Origin: Spirosoma sp.
GTDB taxonomy: Bacteria; Bacteroidota; Bacteroidia; Cytophagales; Spirosomataceae
Direction: 5' to 3'
DNA length: 10,097 nucleotides
NCBI GenBank assembly: GCA_028288385.1
Contig: JAQBNX010000618.1
Coordinates: forward strand, 1-10,097
Positions 7,236 to 10,097 of the stretch are shown piece after piece. The notes below the pieces were generated by a model. It was not told the DNA's origin. It did no database searches and saw nothing but the letters and a program-made list of their open reading frames with translations. The stretch's first letter is position 1. Each line of letters begins with the position of its first letter. The translations under genes and the position numbers were made by a program.

Positions 7236-7588
7236 CGGTTCTGCGTTGGTCCGCCAGCGAGGCCTCGGCTGGTCTCTCCGAACCGTTGCGGGGTCATACC
7301 GGTCGTTGCGGCTCGTGAAAACCGGTGGTACGGGAGGTTGGGGGCTTCACCAATGCCGAGAGAATCGAGAATACGGCGTTTGAGGCCGTCTTTTGCCATC
7401 CCACTCAAGCAGGCCACATCGAACGTGTGCTGATAGTTGATAGTGCGGCCGTCGACCTCTCCTTCCACCCGGACAGACAGCGTTTTACCATCGTCGTTAA
7501 TCTGCGTATGCGTCGTTGATTGACGCGAGTGCTGCGCTGTAGCCGCAACACTAACGGCACTGAGTAATAGGCTAAGGAAGAGGTTCAT
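7232..7588 (-). CDS. Small secreted protein (118 aa), first gene of the permease operon; C-terminus probably frameshifted
   Basis: The N-terminus MNLFLSLLLSAVSVAATAQ is a clear signal peptide (cleavage near residue 17-19), so the product is exported. The mature part carries a compact region, roughly residues 28-79: TQINDDGKTLSVRVEGEVDG, then a strand around YQHTFDVA, then a helix ending KRRILDSLGIGEAP. I know similar short secreted proteins from Cytophagales but no function for them. The last 35 or so residues (from NLPYHRF) look unlike a folded domain and probably result from a frameshift in the run of five G at 7340-7344 (plus strand). Inserting one base there would join this ORF to the 96-residue ORF as one protein of about 214 residues. 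It leads the operon to two permeases, so it may be a periplasmic accessory; that role is inference. Confidence 0.75.
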   Translation of the reverse strand: MNLFLSLLLSAVSVAATAQHSRQSTTHTQINDDGKTLSVRVEGEVDGRTINYQHTFDVACLSGMAKDGLKRRILDSLGIGEAPNLPYHRFSRAATTGMTPQRFGETSRGLAGGPTQNR

Positions 7589-7636
7589 GGGATAAGCAGT
7601 TTGAGTTGCGCTATACGTTGCTCAACTGCCGTGCCA

Positions 7637-7663
7637 CGAACATAAAACCCTTTTACGGCCCAA
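7637..7663 (-). promoter_or_regulatory. Weak candidate promoter for the small-protein/permease operon
   Basis: On the minus strand TATGTTCG (7644-7637) matches the Bacteroidota -7 consensus TAnnTTTG at all but one position and lies 48 bp before the ATG at 7588. The best upstream TTG (7663-7661) is only 16 bp away, shorter than the usual 19-21. The 158-bp gap between the OmpA-type gene and the operon leaves room for a promoter here, but the motif is poor. Confidence 0.2.
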
Positions 7664-7746
7664 AAACGCCTTTTTCTATTATACCATCGTCCGAAAGTGG
7701 ACATTTATTCGTCCGATAACGAACGTAACGACCGGCGCTGTAAAGC

Positions 7747-8847
7747 TCATCGGACGGTAATTTCGACCCGTCGGTTTTTAGTACGCCCCTCCTCATCGGC
7801 GTTATCGGCAATGGGATGCGTACTGCCATACCCTTTAGCCTCAATGCGCTGTTCAGAAATGCCATGCCGGATCAGGTACTGCGCAACGACTTTCGCACGG
7901 TTCTCTGACAAAGCCAGTTTCAAACGCGAATCACCTACATTATCCGTATGTCCTCCAACCTCAATCTGCATGGCTGGCTGCGCCTGAAGTGCCCTCAGCA
8001 GTTTGTTTAATTCGCGGTAAGACGTGTCAAGCAACGCGTACTCACTCTGCCTGAAGAAGACGTGGTGCAGCACTACGGTTTCTCCGGCTACTAATCGGGC
8101 GAAACTTTCGGGTGTTTTTGGCGAGGGGTCAACCATTGCCCTGGGAGCTATTGGTTTTATACTGCCTACTGTTTGCTTTGCCTCAATAGGTGGCGTCATT
8201 ACCGTAGAGCGAACTTTATCCGCAACTGTCACCACTTGGCCAGGTACCGCCTTTACAACGGGTTTCCTGACACCTAATGACAGCGCTACCGGACGAGTTA
8301 GTTTTGCAGACAAATAATGAGCGGGAATTATGTCAAACGTTTGGGTCGCTGATCGATAACGCTGACTCACTAAACGGGCATTCGGAATTTTCCAGAACAA
8401 GTAAATGATGCTCCCCTTCCAGTCATTGTAATACTCTACTTTGATGGGATAGCTCTGGCGTGCATTAAGTGTAATTTCTCCAACAAATTGGCTGTCGTCC
8501 TGCTTGCGCCATTCGTCAATTATTTTTTTACCGCCAACCCAAACCCGCACGCCGTCATCGGCGGTTGCACTAAACTGGTACTTACCCGATACCGGTGCAT
8601 AAATTTGACCAGTCCACCGAACGGAAAAGTATTCCCGCTGAACACCGGGAGCAGGATATTGCCAGTTCCAGTCGAAGGCCACTTGCGGGTCTACGCGGCT
8701 GAAGACCTTCTTATCGAAATTAGGCCCATTAAAATACTCTCCTTTTAGGCCTGTTAAAGGGCCATCAACCGCTTTACCCGGCTGCGCCAGTACCCGACCA
8801 CCGAATAGCGCAATCACTATGCAACCACTTGTCCATAACCCGTTCAT
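7747..8847 (-). CDS. PA14-domain and OmpA-like peptidoglycan-binding envelope protein (366 aa)
   Basis: This protein is exported (signal peptide about 1-21, ending in RVLAQ). It then has a PA14 domain (about 33-165), recognisable from LKGEYFNGPNF, VRWTGQIYAPVSGKYQFSA, the ADDGVRVWVGGKKIIDEWR core and a final YYNDWKGSIIYLFW strand. A low-complexity basic and proline-containing linker follows (about 180-250). The last 110 residues are an OmpA C-terminal domain with HTDNVGD..LALSENRAK and RIEAKGYGSTHPI. Asp302 and Arg317 have the same 15-residue spacing as the two residues that bind diaminopimelate in E. coli OmpA, so it should bind peptidoglycan. PA14 domains usually bind glycans. The inferred role is anchoring or sensing carbohydrate at the cell wall or outer membrane. 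There is no beta barrel. It lies between two permease transcription units, with gaps of 124 and 158 bp, so it may be transcribed alone. Confidence 0.92.
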   Translation of the reverse strand: MNGLWTSGCIVIALFGGRVLAQPGKAVDGPLTGLKGEYFNGPNFDKKVFSRVDPQVAFDWNWQYPAPGVQREYFSVRWTGQIYAPVSGKYQFSATADDGVRVWVGGKKIIDEWRKQDDSQFVGEITLNARQSYPIKVEYYNDWKGSIIYLFWKIPNARLVSQRYRSATQTFDIIPAHYLSAKLTRPVALSLGVRKPVVKAVPGQVVTVADKVRSTVMTPPIEAKQTVGSIKPIAPRAMVDPSPKTPESFARLVAGETVVLHHVFFRQSEYALLDTSYRELNKLLRALQAQPAMQIEVGGHTDNVGDSRLKLALSENRAKVVAQYLIRHGISEQRIEAKGYGSTHPIADNADEEGRTKNRRVEITVR

Positions 8848-8971
8848 ACGACAGCATTTAGTCGTGTAGAAGGTACTATATTTATCTGTTTAGCCGACCA
8901 GACTACGCATCTTACTATTGGGATTTAGCCGAATAATTTAGCGTACGGAGCCAGACGATATATTCACTACG

Positions 8972-10097
8972 TTATTCACTTCTTAACGAGTTTACTGGGT
9001 TCATCAGGGCGGCCCTCACGCTTTGAAAGCTAACCGTTAACAAGGCAATACCTACGGCCAACATCCCGGCCAGGGCAAAAACCCACCACTCAATATCAAT
9101 CTTATAAGCGAAGTCCTGTAACCAGCGGTGCATGGCCCACCACGCTAAGGGACACGCCAGAACGATAGCCACAAGTACTAGTTTAAGGAAGTCTTTGCTA
9201 AGCAGGGCAACGACACTGACCACACTGGCTCCCAACACTTTGCGCACGCCAATCTCTTTATTACGCTGTTCGGTCATGAACGTAGCAAGACCAAACAGCC
9301 CAAGGCAGGCAATGAAGATGGCGAGGCCGGAGGCTATGGTAAAGAGTTGTCCGTATTGCTGCTCGCTTTTATACTGCTCGTTGTAGCGTTCGTCCACGAA
9401 ATAGTACTCGAACGGATTTCCGGGATAACTGGCTCGATATAGCTTTTCCAATTCGGCTATTTTTCGTCCAATCTGACTGGTGGTAAGATGAATAGTAAGA
9501 TCAGCGGTTGAACGACGGGGCATGAAAATCATTGGGCCAATGGCCTGCCGCAAGCCCTCGTGATGGTAGTCCTTCACAACACCAACAATTTCATAGGGTT
9601 GTCCCCAGTTGATAACCTGCCCGGCAGCTTTGGCGGGTGAGGCAAAACCTAACTGCCGTGCGGCCGTTTCGTTGACCATCAATTTTGCACTTTTTTCCCA
9701 GGCTAATTCGGCTTCCTGCACGGTAAAATTTCGTCCGGCCACCAGCCCAATGCCGTAAGTCTTCAGGTAGCGGTCATCAATAATGCCCATCGAGTAGCTC
9801 TTCTTGGCGTCGTCCGGACGGGAATTCTGTTTGGTGATACCTCCCGCAGTGAAGTTGTAGTTGTTTGCGGGCACAATACCTGTCTGACAAAAACTTTTGA
9901 CATAAGGCAGTTGGGAAAGCTGGTTTTCCAGCACGGCCGTATACGGAGCCAACGTTCGCTCCTCTCCTACCTGCGGACCCTTTATAACAACGCGCTGATC
10001 AAGCCGAACACCGAGGTCTTTATCCTGCATGTACTGCAATTGCCGGTACAGCACCAGTGTAGCAACAACCAGTGCGACCGATGCCCCAAACTGCGCA
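8972..10097 (-). CDS. MacB/FtsX-type ABC transporter permease, C-terminal fragment cut by the right edge
   Basis: The frame is open to the end of the window and encodes the last 374 residues of a third readable permease; the N-terminal half lies beyond 10097. A GTG at 10054 is not the start, because the reading continues upstream as AQFGASVALVVATLV, the usual fifth membrane helix of the family. The fragment contains that helix, the second periplasmic domain (with ..LMVNETAARQLGF.. and IVGVVKDYHHEGLR, both conserved in the other two permeases), and the complete second FtsX block with the coupling motif EIGVRKVLG (residues 281-289 of the fragment). The terminal segment WLQDFAYKIDIEWWVFALAG is identical to that of the 813-residue permease, making those two closer to each other here than to the 801-residue one. 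The 124-bp gap to the OmpA-type gene suggests a separate transcript, but no terminator was found. Confidence 0.93.
   Translation of the reverse strand, partial: AQFGASVALVVATLVLYRQLQYMQDKDLGVRLDQRVVIKGPQVGEERTLAPYTAVLENQLSQLPYVKSFCQTGIVPANNYNFTAGGITKQNSRPDDAKKSYSMGIIDDRYLKTYGIGLVAGRNFTVQEAELAWEKSAKLMVNETAARQLGFASPAKAAGQVINWGQPYEIVGVVKDYHHEGLRQAIGPMIFMPRRSTADLTIHLTTSQIGRKIAELEKLYRASYPGNPFEYYFVDERYNEQYKSEQQYGQLFTIASGLAIFIACLGLFGLATFMTEQRNKEIGVRKVLGASVVSVVALLSKDFLKLVLVAIVLACPLAWWAMHRWLQDFAYKIDIEWWVFALAGMLAVGIALLTVSFQSVRAALMNPVNSLRSE

Noticed and set aside
7653..7865. Minus-strand 70-codon ORF overlapping the end of the PA14/OmpA gene
   Set aside because: It lies mostly in another frame of the conserved OmpA domain and has no domain or export signal of its own.
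8848..8971. Promoter or terminator between the right-hand permease and the PA14/OmpA gene
   Set aside because: No TTG with a correctly spaced TAnnTTTG exists on the minus strand, and no strong inverted repeat was found.
10052..10054. GTG as start of the right-hand permease
   Set aside because: The frame continues upstream to the window edge and encodes the expected membrane helix, so the gene is cut by the window and does not start there.
1..10097. CRISPR array, tRNA or rRNA gene, insertion sequence or phage gene
   Set aside because: No regularly spaced repeats, cloverleaf-like segments, transposase or integrase motifs, or phage structural proteins were seen on either strand.

Overview
The window looks like chromosomal DNA of a Bacteroidota bacterium of the order Cytophagales, most likely Spirosomaceae (Spirosoma or a close relative). 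This rests on the roughly 800-residue MacB/FtsX-type permeases with N-termini of the M-(L/I)-R-N-Y-(L/F)-K-I-A-(F/L)-R-N-L kind, a PA14 plus OmpA protein, an Rcp1-like response regulator, and the absence of recognisable Shine-Dalgarno sequences. The assignment is by recognition; no search was run.

Left edge (1-648, minus strand): a 139-residue single-domain response regulator, followed 26 bp downstream by the start of a second receiver-domain protein that runs off the left end. These look like one phosphorelay operon. A gap of about 500 bp (649-1152) follows. It carries a candidate promoter for the regulator, two clean palindromes and two small hairpins. A plus-strand orphan gene (1153-1719) then encodes an acidic, aromatic-rich 188-residue cytosolic protein that I do not recognise.

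Centre (1775-7588, minus strand): an ABC-permease locus. In order of transcription it holds a short secreted protein (7232-7588), a small protein overlapping it by ATGA (6945-7235), and two full-length tandem FtsX/MacB-type permeases (4528-6933 and 2075-4516), with an 11-bp gap before each permease. Just beyond the last stop lies the decayed N-terminus of a third permease (1775-2058). It has lost its start codon, is frameshifted and is truncated. The two small ORFs read much better as one secreted protein of about 214 residues, broken by a single missing base in a run of five G at 7340-7344 (plus strand). No ATP-binding subunit is present in the window.

Right side (7747-10097, minus strand): a periplasmic or outer-membrane-associated protein with a signal peptide, a PA14 domain and a C-terminal OmpA peptidoglycan-binding domain, then the C-terminal 374 residues of a fourth permease that continues past the right edge. 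All three readable permease C-termini are very similar, so the locus appears to have grown by paralogue duplication and partial decay.

No tRNA, rRNA, CRISPR array, insertion sequence or phage gene was seen. The least ordinary observations are the decayed permease copy, the probable single-base split of the small secreted gene, and the palindromes in the 649-1152 gap.
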